Source of the DNA: BOG-908 sp964247675
GTDB lineage: Bacteria; Pseudomonadota; Alphaproteobacteria; Acetobacterales; Acetobacteraceae
Length of the DNA: 64,000 nucleotides
NCBI GenBank assembly: GCA_964247675.1
Contig: CAXTVW010000001.1
Span: 1 to 64,000, forward strand
Direction: 5' to 3'
Part shown: piece by piece, positions 1 through 7,378 of the stretch
How positions within the stretch are numbered: position 1 is the stretch's first letter
Layout of the letters: every line of letters begins with the position of its first letter
Made by a program: the position numbers and the translations under genes
The notes under the pieces: model-generated
Told to the model about the DNA's origin: nothing
The model's database searches: none
What the model saw: the letters and a program-made list of their open reading frames with translations, nothing else

Positions 1-54
1 AAGTACTATCGTGGATATGGCGGCTTTGGCGGCGCATCAGGCTGGGGAGAAGTA

Positions 55-102
55 GGCAAGGCCTTCTTTTTTGAAAAGAAGCAAAAAACCTTTATCTTCC
101 CG
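55..102. repeat. Dispersed inverted-repeat element, copy 1 (single arm)
   Basis: Left arm only: an A/T-rich hairpin (CTTCTTTT/AAAAGAAG) followed by CAAAAAAC, then a cytosine-rich edge. No matching right arm follows within 200 nt, so this copy is truncated or a solo arm. See the repeat-family finding. Confidence 0.8.
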
Positions 103-258
103 ACGCTGACGGGCTTGGTTGTTTACGGTGGCATTCAGCTGGTGCAGCAAGCACGAGGTTGGACCAGGATTGCCGGACGGCAGCCCGATCAGGCTATGCG
201 AGCCGCCATCCGACTAAGGGCGCTCGGCAGCTTTCGAAACGTCTGGCGGAGGCAACCC

Positions 259-399
259 TCAGCAGGGCGGGTGGCCGTGCCCGACCGCCTCACGCACACG
301 CGGAATGAAAAACACGCCGAACCCGACGGCAAACGCCACCAGGGCGCCTACGCCGGCTAGCGGACTGGCGAGAAGCCAGCTTACAGCCAAGTCCAACAT
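259..399 (-). CDS. Small single-span membrane peptide, 46 aa
   Basis: This small ORF reads M-L-D-L-A-V-S-W then a hydrophobic stretch (about residues 4-32, rich in L, A, V, G, F) and a basic/His tail ending GHGHPPC. A strong Shine-Dalgarno, GGAGG, lies five bases before the ATG (minus strand, just above 399). The hydrophobic run is long enough for one membrane helix, with the charged R-V-R-E tail on one side. I do not recognise a family and assign no function. Support comes from the ribosome site, uninterrupted frame and coherent TM topology. It lies upstream of the lipid A genes but is separated from them by repeat copy 2. A chance ORF in GC-rich DNA remains possible. Confidence 0.5.
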   Translation of the reverse strand: MLDLAVSWLLASPLAGVGALVAFAVGFGVFFIPRVREAVGHGHPPC

Positions 400-525
400 G
401 CGAGCCTCCGCCATCAAGCAATAGATCGCAACGATAGGACGCTACTTTGCGATTGTCATTAATTTTATTATGCTGCATTGCAATGAAGCTTGCTTATAGT
501 TACGCTCGTTCTTGTTGAAGCCGAG

Positions 526-680
526 GAAGCAAGGCCTTCTTTTTTGAAAAAAAGAAGCAAAAAACTTTTACTACCCCGCATTGGCGGCGTGCGGGATTGT
601 CTGGAGAGACACGACTATTGCAAATGCGGGGGACAAAAGTTTTTTGCTTCTTTTTTCAAAAAAGAAGGCCTTGCTTGCTT
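526..680. repeat. Dispersed inverted-repeat element, copy 2 (paired arms)
   Basis: Left arm about 526-580 and right arm about 627-680 are reverse complements of each other. Each contains its own CTTCTTTTTT...AAAAAAGAAG hairpin. Inner edges CCCCGCATT and AATGCGGGG also pair. The right arm forms the last codons of lpxK (stop at 656). Confidence 0.9.
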
Positions 681-1642
681 TGTAACACCCCCTCCAGCGC
701 CCGCTCGTCGTCCCAGGCCAGCGAGACCCCGACCGCTACGATCCCCGCCCGCAAGCCCGGCGGTATGCGCACGAAATCCTTTGGCGTTGTCACCAGCGTT
801 GCATCGAGGCGGCCGGAATCTGCGCGCAAGCGGGCGAGCTCGCCGGGGCTGAAACGGTGATGGTCGGGGAAGGCGTGGCGGGCCGACAGAGGCAGGCCTG
901 CGTTGGTCAGCATGTCGAAGAACTTGGCCGGGCGGCCGATGCCGGCAAAGGCGACCAGGCGGCGGCCGGCCAGGCTGGCGATTTCGGGGCCTGGCAGCAG
1001 GCGGGCGCGCAGGACCGGAAGGTTTCGCGGCAGGAGGTCCGTGGCGCCGGTCGCGTCGTCGCCGATCAGGATCGCGGCCTTGCAGCGGCTTGCGGCGGCG
1101 GCCACGGGCTCGCGTAGCGGGCCGGCCGGCAGGACACGGTTGTTGCCGAAGCCGGCGGCGCCGTCGATCACCAGCAGGGCGCAATCCTGGGTGAGGGTCG
1201 GGTTCTGCAGGCCGTCATCCATGATCAGGGCCTGCGCGCCGGCGGCGACGGCCAGCCTGGCGGTGGCGGCGCGGTCGGCCCCTATCCAGGTGGGAGCACA
1301 GGCGGCGAGGAGCAGGGCTTCGTCTCCTACCGTGCTTGCGTCGTGCAAGGCGGGATCGACACGCAGCGGACCGCGCGCGGTGCCGCCGTGACCGCGGGTC
1401 AGCAGGTGGATGTTCGTGCCGCGGGCGAGGAGGCGGGCGGCCAGGTCCAGGGCGAGCGTGGTTTTTCCGGCGCCGCCCACGCCGGCATTGCCGCAGCAGA
1501 TGACGGGGATGGGTGCGCGCCAGCCTGAGCGGGCGACGCGGCGGGCGGTGGCGCGGGCCACCAGCCAGCTTGCCGGGGAGAGCATTGCGGGGGCCAGGGT
1601 GCTGCCGTCATGGCGCCAGAAGCTGGGGGGGATGAGCGCCAT
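656..1642 (-). CDS. lpxK: Tetraacyldisaccharide 4'-kinase LpxK
   Basis: LpxK phosphorylates the 4' position of the tetraacyldisaccharide lipid A precursor at the inner membrane, using ATP. The 328-aa protein is of normal family length. It has a P-loop at about residues 51-62 (GNAGVGGAGKTT), followed by the family's LLTRGHGG segment and the DDGLQNP motif (about residue 141). The gene lies 5 nt downstream of waaA and is co-directional, so it reads as an acyltransferase-waaA-lpxK operon for the lipid A/Kdo core. The C-terminal residues QSKQGLLF are encoded inside dispersed repeat copy 2, so the native stop has probably been replaced by repeat sequence. Function is confident; the tail is probably non-native. 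Confidence 0.93.
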   Translation of the reverse strand: MALIPPSFWRHDGSTLAPAMLSPASWLVARATARRVARSGWRAPIPVICCGNAGVGGAGKTTLALDLAARLLARGTNIHLLTRGHGGTARGPLRVDPALHDASTVGDEALLLAACAPTWIGADRAATARLAVAAGAQALIMDDGLQNPTLTQDCALLVIDGAAGFGNNRVLPAGPLREPVAAAASRCKAAILIGDDATGATDLLPRNLPVLRARLLPGPEIASLAGRRLVAFAGIGRPAKFFDMLTNAGLPLSARHAFPDHHRFSPGELARLRADSGRLDATLVTTPKDFVRIPPGLRAGIVAVGVSLAWDDERALEGVLQSKQGLLF

Positions 1643-1647
1643 GCGGG

Positions 1648-2919
1648 TCAGCCGGGACGCTTGCCGTCGATGAGCGTCATCAGGCGGGCGGCCAGCAGGG
1701 GTGGGAGGTCAGTGGCCTGGGCCGTGGCCTGACGTCCCGCGTCGCCGGCCTGGGCCAGGGCGGCCGGATCGCGCAGCATCGCGTCGAGTGCTTCCACCAG
1801 GGCGGCCTGGTCGGGAACCTGGGTGAGTGCGCCGGCCTGGCGAAGCCTGGCCGTGGCCTCGGTGAAGTTCTGCATGTCCGGGCCGCACAGGACCGCGCAA
1901 CCGAGCTGGGCCGGCTCCCACGGGTTCTGGCCGCCGCCGCCGGCGAAGCTCTTGCCGATCAGGACGAGGGGAAAGCAGCGGTAGAACAGGCCGAGTTCGC
2001 CGAGCGTGTCGGCGACCCAGATGCCGGCTTCCGGCGGGGCCTGGCCGAGCGCCCGTCTTGGGGCGTTGCAGGTCGCGGCCAGGGCGGCGCCGCGCTCCGG
2101 GTGGCGCGGCACGATGGCGGTGAGCAGGCGGGGATGGCGGGCGCTCAGCGCGGCATGGCAGGCGGCGACGACCGCGTCATCGGCCGGATGCGTGCTGGCG
2201 GCCAGCCAGCGCGGGCGGTGGCCCAGCAGCGCCTGCAGGCGCGCGTGTTCGGTTGTGTCCACGGGAAGCGGCGGTGCGGCGAATTTCAGGTTGCCCGGGG
2301 CGTCCACCGATGTGGCGCCCAGGGCGAGCAGACGGGCGGCGTCTTCCTGCGATTGGGCGGCGATCCAGGCGAAGCGGCCGAGCACCTCGCGCGCGAAGCC
2401 GGGGGCGCGGGCCCATTGGCGGGCGCTGCGGGCGGAGAGCCTTGCGTTGACCAGGGCGGCGGGGATCCGCCGCGCGGCGCAGGCGGCCAGGAGGTTCGGC
2501 CACAGCTCGCTTTCCAGGAAGCAGGCGGCGTCCGGACGCCAGGCATCGAGGAAACGGGCGGCCCAGGCAGGCACGTCCAGCGGCACGAAGCGGTGCAGAA
2601 CGCGATAAGCAAGGCCCGCTTCGCGCAGGCGGGCATCCAGGAGGTTTGCGCTGGTCAGCGTGCCGGTGGTGAACAGGATGGTCACGTCTGGCGGCAGGGC
2701 GGCTACCAGAGGCAGCGCGGAGAGGGTTTCGCCGACGCTGGCGGCATGCAGCCAGAGCAGGCGGCCGGACGGGCGGGCGGCGCCGGGGAAGCCGCGGCGT
2801 TCGGCAAGCCTGGCGGGCAGTTCCTTGCCGCGGGCGGCGCGGCGCCGGAGGAGGCGGCGCAAGACGGGGGTGGCGGCGGTGGCGGCCAGCGCCCAGGCGC
2901 GGCCTGTCAGGCCAGGCAT
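1648..2919 (-). CDS. waaA: 3-deoxy-D-manno-octulosonic acid (Kdo) transferase
   Basis: WaaA (KdtA) transfers Kdo from CMP-Kdo to lipid IVA on the cytoplasmic face of the inner membrane. The 423-aa product begins with a hydrophobic N-terminus. It shows the GT-B family landmarks LLWLHAASVGE (about 54-64), the ESELWPNLL motif, and the C-terminal GGGGQNPWEPA nucleotide-sugar segment. The start overlaps the preceding acyltransferase gene by 13 nt and lpxK follows after 5 nt, so translation is probably coupled. Whether it is mono- or bifunctional cannot be told from sequence. Confidence 0.93.
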   Translation of the reverse strand: MPGLTGRAWALAATAATPVLRRLLRRRAARGKELPARLAERRGFPGAARPSGRLLWLHAASVGETLSALPLVAALPPDVTILFTTGTLTSANLLDARLREAGLAYRVLHRFVPLDVPAWAARFLDAWRPDAACFLESELWPNLLAACAARRIPAALVNARLSARSARQWARAPGFAREVLGRFAWIAAQSQEDAARLLALGATSVDAPGNLKFAAPPLPVDTTEHARLQALLGHRPRWLAASTHPADDAVVAACHAALSARHPRLLTAIVPRHPERGAALAATCNAPRRALGQAPPEAGIWVADTLGELGLFYRCFPLVLIGKSFAGGGGQNPWEPAQLGCAVLCGPDMQNFTEATARLRQAGALTQVPDQAALVEALDAMLRDPAALAQAGDAGRQATAQATDLPPLLAARLMTLIDGKRPG

Positions 2920-3608
2920 AGTGCGTCCGCCCGGGTTGCGGCCTGCGTCATGGCTTCGGAGATCTGCGCCAGCGCGTTGGCGTCCTCGCCTGGGCGTAGC
3001 GCGGGGCGGCAGACCAATACGCCGCGGCCGAAGGGGAGCGGCAGTACCATCCTGTCCCAGCTACGCAGGACGATGCGGTGGCGGACCGCGCCGCTGACGG
3101 CGATGACCGGGGCGCCGGTCAGGGCGGAGAGCTGGGCCACGCCGGGAGCGGCGACGCAAGGCGGGCCGCGCGGGCCATCCGGCGTGATGACGACGGCGTC
3201 GCCCGACTCCAGCGCGGCGATCAGGCCGCGCAGCCCGGCGGCGCCGCCGCTCTCTTTGGTGCGGGTGCTTCCCGGCTTGCGCCAGGTGGTGGAGCCGTGC
3301 ACCGCGCGCACGCCGAAGCGGGCCATCACGCCGGCGATGAGGCGGCCGTCCCGGTGGCGGCTGGCCAGCGTGGCCACGCCGCGGCCGGGATTGCTGCGGC
3401 GCGCCGGCGCCCAAAGTGCCGGGATCAGCGGCAGCCGGTCATGCCAGACCGCCACGATGACGGCGCCGCCGGACAGGTACGGTTCCAGGTGGGCGCCGCC
3501 CTCGATGGTCCAGCGCGTGCTGCGCAACGTGAAGTCCAGATAAAGGCCGAGCGAGAAGGCGGCGAGGCGTTGCAGCGCAGTGTTGTTGCGCAGGGGGAGT
3601 AGAGGCAC
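2907..3608 (-). CDS. DUF374 / lysophospholipid acyltransferase-like protein
   Basis: The 233-aa protein has a GTG start and matches the DUF374 family that often precedes waaA in alphaproteobacteria. Visible family signatures are VAVWHDRLPL (the H-x4-D-like acyltransferase motif), LASRHRDGRLI, and VITPDGPRGPP. It is likely membrane associated, acylating a lipid A or core-lipid intermediate, but the exact substrate is not established for this family. It overlaps waaA by 13 nt and is the first gene of the three-gene lipid A operon. Its 5' region (3609-3792) shows no other gene before repeat copy 3. Confidence 0.85.
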   Translation of the reverse strand: MPLLPLRNNTALQRLAAFSLGLYLDFTLRSTRWTIEGGAHLEPYLSGGAVIVAVWHDRLPLIPALWAPARRSNPGRGVATLASRHRDGRLIAGVMARFGVRAVHGSTTWRKPGSTRTKESGGAAGLRGLIAALESGDAVVITPDGPRGPPCVAAPGVAQLSALTGAPVIAVSGAVRHRIVLRSWDRMVLPLPFGRGVLVCRPALRPGEDANALAQISEAMTQAATRADALCLA

Positions 3609-3792
3609 GGCGGGGCGGTAGCACGGAAGGGTGTGGGGGCTCTACGTGGCTATCGTCCTGTCAGACCGTGGTCGCCTTGCGAGGTCCATTTTTGCTGCTG
3701 TTGCGTGACGCTGCTGTTGCATTGCCGCGGACGCGTCCCTCGGCTGTGCCAAGACGCGGTGGCAGAACGTACGCGTCACGCTGTGCAGGCGG

Positions 3793-3846
3793 AGTAGCAA
3801 AAGATTTTTGCTTCTTTTTTTCAAAAAAGAAGGCTTTGCTTCCTAC
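3793..3846. repeat. Dispersed inverted-repeat element, copy 3 (single arm)
   Basis: Right-type arm only: AAAAGATTTTTG followed by a CTTCTTTTTTTCAAAAAAGAAG hairpin and GCTTTGCTTCC. No left arm is detectable upstream. It abuts and slightly overlaps the 3' end of the glycosyltransferase gene whose stop is at 3843. Confidence 0.8.
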
Positions 3847-4916
3847 CCAAGTGCCGGCGCGAGGTTGATCGCGACCTCCAGCCCCTGCCGTATCGGTACC
3901 AGGTTGGTCACGAACCGTTCCGCGCAGGCGCGCCAGGAGAACGTCTCGGCGAAGGCGCGGCAGGCGATGCGGTCGCCGCTTTCCAGGGCGTGGAGCACGG
4001 CGCGGCGCAGGTCGGTGTCCACCGCGCCGATAGCGTCGCCGCCGCCGACCAGGACGTCTTTCGGGCCGGTGACCGGGAAGGCGGCGACGGGGGTGCCGCA
4101 GGCGAGGCTTTCCAGCATGACCAGGCCGAACGTGTCGGTGAGCGAGGGGAACACCATGACGTCGGCGCCGGCGTAGGCCCGGCTGAGGGCCTCGGCGTGT
4201 TTCACGCCGGCGAAGTGGACGCTGGGGTAGTCGCGTTTGAGGGCGGCGAGTTGCGGGCCTTCACCGACGACGACTTTGGAGCCGGGGAGGTCGAGGTCGA
4301 GAAAGGCGCCGATGTTCTTCTCGACGGCGACGCGGCCGACGTAGAGGCAGATCGGGCGGGGCAGGCCGGGGTAGGGATCCTGCGGCTCGGGCTGGAACAG
4401 GGCCAGGTCCACGCCGCGCGACCAGGCGCGCAGGTCCTGGAAGCCGCGGGCGGCGAGTTCCTGGCGCAGGCTTTCGGTGGCGACCATCAGGCCGTGGCCG
4501 GCGGCGTGGAAGCGGCGCAGCCAGGCATAGGAGAGGCGGGTGGGGACGCGGGTGCGGGCGCGCAGGTACTCCGGGAAGCGGGTGTGGAAGGCGGTGGTGA
4601 AGGTCCAGCCACGGCGGCGGGCGATGCGGCGGGCGGCGATGCCCAGCGGGCCCTCGGTGGCGATGTGCAGCGCGTCCGGCGCGAAGGCCGCCATCATGCG
4701 CGCGAGCTTGCGGCGGGGGAGTATGGAGAGGCGGATGTCCGGGTAGGTGGGGCAGGGCAGGGTGCGGAAGCGGTCCGGGCCGATCACCTCGGCCACGATG
4801 CCGAGTGCTTCCAGTTCGGCCACCAGCGTGGCCAGCGTGCGGACGACGCCGTTCACCTGCGGGCGCCAGGCGTCCGACACGATGAGCACGCGCGAGTTCG
4901 GGGGGAGGTCGGCCAC
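3843..4916 (-). CDS. GT4-family glycosyltransferase (GDP-mannose-dependent type)
   Basis: The 357-aa protein has a GT-B fold. The N-terminal acceptor half begins RVLIVSDAWRPQVNGVVRTL, typical of the MgtA/PimB-like alpha-mannosyltransferase branch. The C-terminal donor half has YVGRVAVEKNI and the ESLACGTPVAAF motif with the E-x7-E spacing (PSLTDTFGLVMLE). It probably mannosylates a lipid or polysaccharide acceptor at the inner membrane; the acceptor is not determinable. GTG start; a GGAGG lies only 2 nt upstream, so the true start could differ by a few codons. It is paired with the LpxH-like phosphoesterase gene upstream (gap 52 nt), a pairing I recall from other alphaproteobacteria. Confidence 0.85.
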   Translation of the reverse strand: MADLPPNSRVLIVSDAWRPQVNGVVRTLATLVAELEALGIVAEVIGPDRFRTLPCPTYPDIRLSILPRRKLARMMAAFAPDALHIATEGPLGIAARRIARRRGWTFTTAFHTRFPEYLRARTRVPTRLSYAWLRRFHAAGHGLMVATESLRQELAARGFQDLRAWSRGVDLALFQPEPQDPYPGLPRPICLYVGRVAVEKNIGAFLDLDLPGSKVVVGEGPQLAALKRDYPSVHFAGVKHAEALSRAYAGADVMVFPSLTDTFGLVMLESLACGTPVAAFPVTGPKDVLVGGGDAIGAVDTDLRRAVLHALESGDRIACRAFAETFSWRACAERFVTNLVPIRQGLEVAINLAPALG

Positions 4917-4968
4917 TGCCTCCAGACTGGCCAGGCCGGAGAGGCGTGTCGGCGGTGCCGCGGCGATG

Positions 4969-5820
4969 TCAGGCAGGTTCGGACACCGTCACGCGCCTCG
5001 GCGTGAAGAAGGAGAGCTTGTTCAGCGCGACCCAGTCGAGCAGTTCGAGGCGGCCGTCATGGTGCTCCACCAGGGCGGTGCAGCTCTCCACCCAGTCGCC
5101 GGTGTTGAGGTAGAGCACGCCGTCGATCTTGCGCATTTCGGCGTGGTGTATGTGGCCGCAGACCACGCCGTCCAGGTGGCGGCGTCGGGCCTCGGTCGAT
5201 AGCGCGGCCTCGAAGCGGTCGATCGCCTTCACGGCTCCCTTGACCTGGCGCTTGGCCCATTGCGACAGCGACCAGTAGGGATAGCCCAGGATGCGGCGCA
5301 CGGCGTTGAACCAGCGATTGATGCTAAGCGCGGCGGTGTAGGCCCAGTCGCCGAGGAAGGCGAGGGTCTTGGCGTAGCGGACCACGCTGTCGAACTGGTC
5401 GCCATGGATGATCAGCAGGCGGCGGCCGTCCGCGGTGGTGTGCTCGGCGTCGGCCACCAGCTTCACGCCGCCGATCTCCAGATGCAGCGGCAGCCAGGCG
5501 CGGAACATCTCGTCGTGGTTGCCGGGGATGTAGAGCACCTGGGCGCCGGTTCTGGCGTGGCGGAGGATGAGCTTGACGACCTCGTCATGCATCTCGTCCC
5601 AATACCAGGATTTGCGCAGGCGCCAGCCGTCCACGATGTCGCCGACTAGGAAGAGGTTGTCGGTGGAGAACGAGCCGAGGAAGTGGGCGAGGAAATCCGC
5701 CTTGCAGCCTTTTGTGCCCATGTGGGTGTCGGAGATGAAGACGGCGCGATAGGTGGTCGCAGCGACGCCTGGCGGATGCGGGGCTTGGGCAGAAAAGGCG
5801 TTCATGAGCCTCACCGTCAC
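4969..5820 (-). CDS. LpxH-like UDP-2,3-diacylglucosamine diphosphatase family metallophosphoesterase
   Basis: A calcineurin-like phosphoesterase of 283 aa with the full metal-binding set: ISDTHMG, GDIVDGW, GNHDE, HGDQFD and GHIHH. The sequence resembles the LpxH-like subgroup found in Rhizobiales and Rhodospirillales rather than classical E. coli LpxH, so pyrophosphate cleavage of UDP-diacylglucosamine is likely but not certain. The GTG start at 5820 is preferred because GGAGGG lies 8 nt upstream; an ATG five codons in (5805) is an alternative. It precedes the GT4 gene on the same strand. A role in lipid A or glycolipid supply fits the neighbourhood. Confidence 0.8.
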   Translation of the reverse strand: MTVRLMNAFSAQAPHPPGVAATTYRAVFISDTHMGTKGCKADFLAHFLGSFSTDNLFLVGDIVDGWRLRKSWYWDEMHDEVVKLILRHARTGAQVLYIPGNHDEMFRAWLPLHLEIGGVKLVADAEHTTADGRRLLIIHGDQFDSVVRYAKTLAFLGDWAYTAALSINRWFNAVRRILGYPYWSLSQWAKRQVKGAVKAIDRFEAALSTEARRRHLDGVVCGHIHHAEMRKIDGVLYLNTGDWVESCTALVEHHDGRLELLDWVALNKLSFFTPRRVTVSEPA

Positions 5821-6343
5821 GTATCGGACCCTCCAGCCACGCGGCGGGCTGGAACAGGGTGCAGCGAGTAAGACACGCGCCGCGCCGCGTCAGTGAAGTT
5901 TGCGTGACGGCAGGGGGAGTTGGTTCTCCATAGTATCACACGACTGACGCTGTCCTGCAATCGAAACGCAACAGTGGGTGCCGATACTGCTCTGCCTGGG
6001 CGCGGGGTGTATAGTAGGTTCAGGGAAGGCAAGGCCTTCTTTTTTGCAAAAAAGAAGCAAAAAACTTTTGCTCCCCGACGCTGCGAGGCGGTTGGTCGCC
6101 GGCGGGACCCGGCTGGTGCGGATGCGGGGTGAGAGAAGTTTTTTGGTTCTTTTTTCCAAAAAAGAACTGCTTGCTTGCCTGGCCGGCGGCGCGCGGCATC
6201 TTTTTTGCCGCCTAAACTGAACCAACTGGAGCCGATCCATGTTCCAGTTCACGAGGCGGCATCGTGGCGCCCAGGCGCTGCGAGGATAGACGGCCATCCC
6301 TGACACCCATTTCGGTGAAACCGACACTGCACTACCGGCCGCC
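5821..6343. other. Intergenic region with repeat copy 4
   Basis: A 523-nt gap between divergent genes. It contains repeat copy 4 (6025-6180) and flanking sequence presumably carrying promoters for both directions. I see no protein-coding or RNA gene here. Confidence 0.6.
6025..6180. repeat. Dispersed inverted-repeat element, copy 4 (paired arms)
   Basis: The left arm hairpin is CTTC...GAAG type; the right arm hairpin is GTTC...GAAC type. The exchange is compensated on both sides of the stem. The spacer carries CCCCGACGCTGCG and a GCGGGG edge. Confidence 0.9.
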
Positions 6344-7051
6344 ATGCGCGGCCGGCGTTTCAACAGCGCGCGGCTGCACCGGCTGATCGCCGGCAGCCGC
6401 GCAATACGGTCGCTCTCGATCGGCTTGCTGGCGCGGCTGGAGCTGGCCTTCCTGGCCGGGCATAAGCAGCCGGAGATGCTGGCCAACATCCGGCGCGCAC
6501 GTAGCGGCCGGGAGTCGCTGCTCAGCGGCAACGAGGCGTTCACGCTGTATTCGCTGGCGCAGGCGCAGGCCTCGCTCGGCGGCGAGATGGCTGAGGTGGG
6601 AGTCTACCAGGGCTGCTCGGCGCGGATGATCAGCCTGGCCAGCGGCGGGGCGCCGCTGCATCTGTTCGACACGTTCCGCGGGCTGCCGGAGCCGGAGCAG
6701 CACGAACACGATCGCATGCGAACAGGGCATTACGCTGCTTCGCTCGACGGCGTGCGGGCGTATATGGCCGACCGGCCGGATGTCTCCTATTATCCCGGGC
6801 TGTTTCCCGAGACGGCGGCGCCGGTGGCGGAGAAGCGTTTCTCTTTCGTGCATCTGGATGTGGATTTGCGGGCGGGTACGCTGGCGTGTTTGCGGTTTTT
6901 CTACCCGCGTATGCTGCCGGGGGGCATCATCGTGACGCATGATTACTCGTATCTGGACGGCGTGCGCGCGGCGTTCGACGAGTTCCTGGTGGGGCGGCGG
7001 GAACGGGCGATCGAGTTGCCTAGTTCACAGGCTATGCTTGTCAAGTTGTAG
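6344..7051 (+). CDS. TylF/MycF-like class I SAM-dependent methyltransferase
   Basis: The 235-aa protein resembles the TylF (macrocin O-methyltransferase) family. It has the SAM-binding segment GEMAEVGVYQGCSARMI, the acidic motif LFDTFRGLPEP, the metal/catalytic-like FVHLDVDLRAGTLACLRFFYPRM, and GGIIVTHDYSY. Such enzymes methylate hydroxyls on sugars or small molecules, here plausibly a glycan or lipid. No clear Shine-Dalgarno precedes the ATG. It is the only plus-strand gene between the LPS block and pqqA, and it ends 87 nt before pqqA. Substrate unknown. Confidence 0.8.
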   Translation: MRGRRFNSARLHRLIAGSRAIRSLSIGLLARLELAFLAGHKQPEMLANIRRARSGRESLLSGNEAFTLYSLAQAQASLGGEMAEVGVYQGCSARMISLASGGAPLHLFDTFRGLPEPEQHEHDRMRTGHYAASLDGVRAYMADRPDVSYYPGLFPETAAPVAEKRFSFVHLDVDLRAGTLACLRFFYPRMLPGGIIVTHDYSYLDGVRAAFDEFLVGRRERAIELPSSQAMLVKL

Positions 7052-7080
7052 AGTCGGAACACGACCGCCTGACTCGCGGG

Positions 7081-7108
7081 TTGACGCTTACGGAACGCTA
7101 TGTTATCG
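7081..7108 (+). promoter_or_regulatory. Possible sigma-70-type promoter for pqqA
   Basis: TTGACG (7081-7086) is followed after 16 nt by TTATCG (7103-7108). The -35 box is good and the -10 box weak. It lies 30 nt upstream of the pqqA start. Confidence 0.3.
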
Positions 7109-7138
7109 AAATGATACTGTAACGTAGGAGTTGAGCGG

Positions 7139-7222
7139 ATGGCCTGGAAAATGCCGAAGATCGTTGAAGTGTCGCTTGGCGCGGAGATCAACAGCTACGC
7201 TTGCGCTGAGGCGAAGAAGTAA
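7139..7222 (+). CDS. pqqA: PqqA, coenzyme PQQ precursor peptide (27 aa)
   Basis: A 27-residue peptide starting MAWKMPKIVEVSLGAE and continuing INSYACAEAKK. It has the hallmark Glu-x3-Tyr pair (E16 and Y20), whose side chains PqqE cross-links to make PQQ, and the usual Trp near the N-terminus and W-x-x-P spacing of PqqA. AGGAG (7126-7130) lies 8 nt before the ATG. No pqqB, C, D or E lies in the window, so this is either a stand-alone extra copy or separated from the rest of the pathway. Repeat copy 5 starts directly at its stop codon. Its place upstream of a quinoprotein dehydrogenase supports the call. The residues around E and Y differ from the commonest consensus (C-x-G-M-E-V-T-x-Y), so it is divergent. 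Confidence 0.82.
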   Translation: MAWKMPKIVEVSLGAEINSYACAEAKK

Positions 7223-7378
7223 GGAAGCAAAGCCTTCTTTTTTGAAAAAAAGAAGCAAAAAACTTTTACTTCCCTGACGCTGCGCAGCTTCGGCGTTTCC
7301 GGATGTGCGCGGCTGGTTCAGATGCGGGGTAACAAAAGTTTTTTGGTTCTTTTTTTCAAAAAAGAACTGCTTGCTTAC
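7223..7378. repeat. Dispersed inverted-repeat element, copy 5 (paired arms)
   Basis: Lies exactly between the pqqA stop and the regulator stop (7379). The left hairpin is CTTC/GAAG and the right hairpin GTTC/GAAC. Convergent genes on both sides suggest a possible bidirectional transcript-end role. Confidence 0.9.

Noticed and set aside
490..852. Short open frames with F-L-K-K-R-S-K-K-L-L-L or K-K-E-G-L-A-C-F peptides at many sites
   Set aside because: They translate the dispersed repeat and recur only where repeats occur; not genes.
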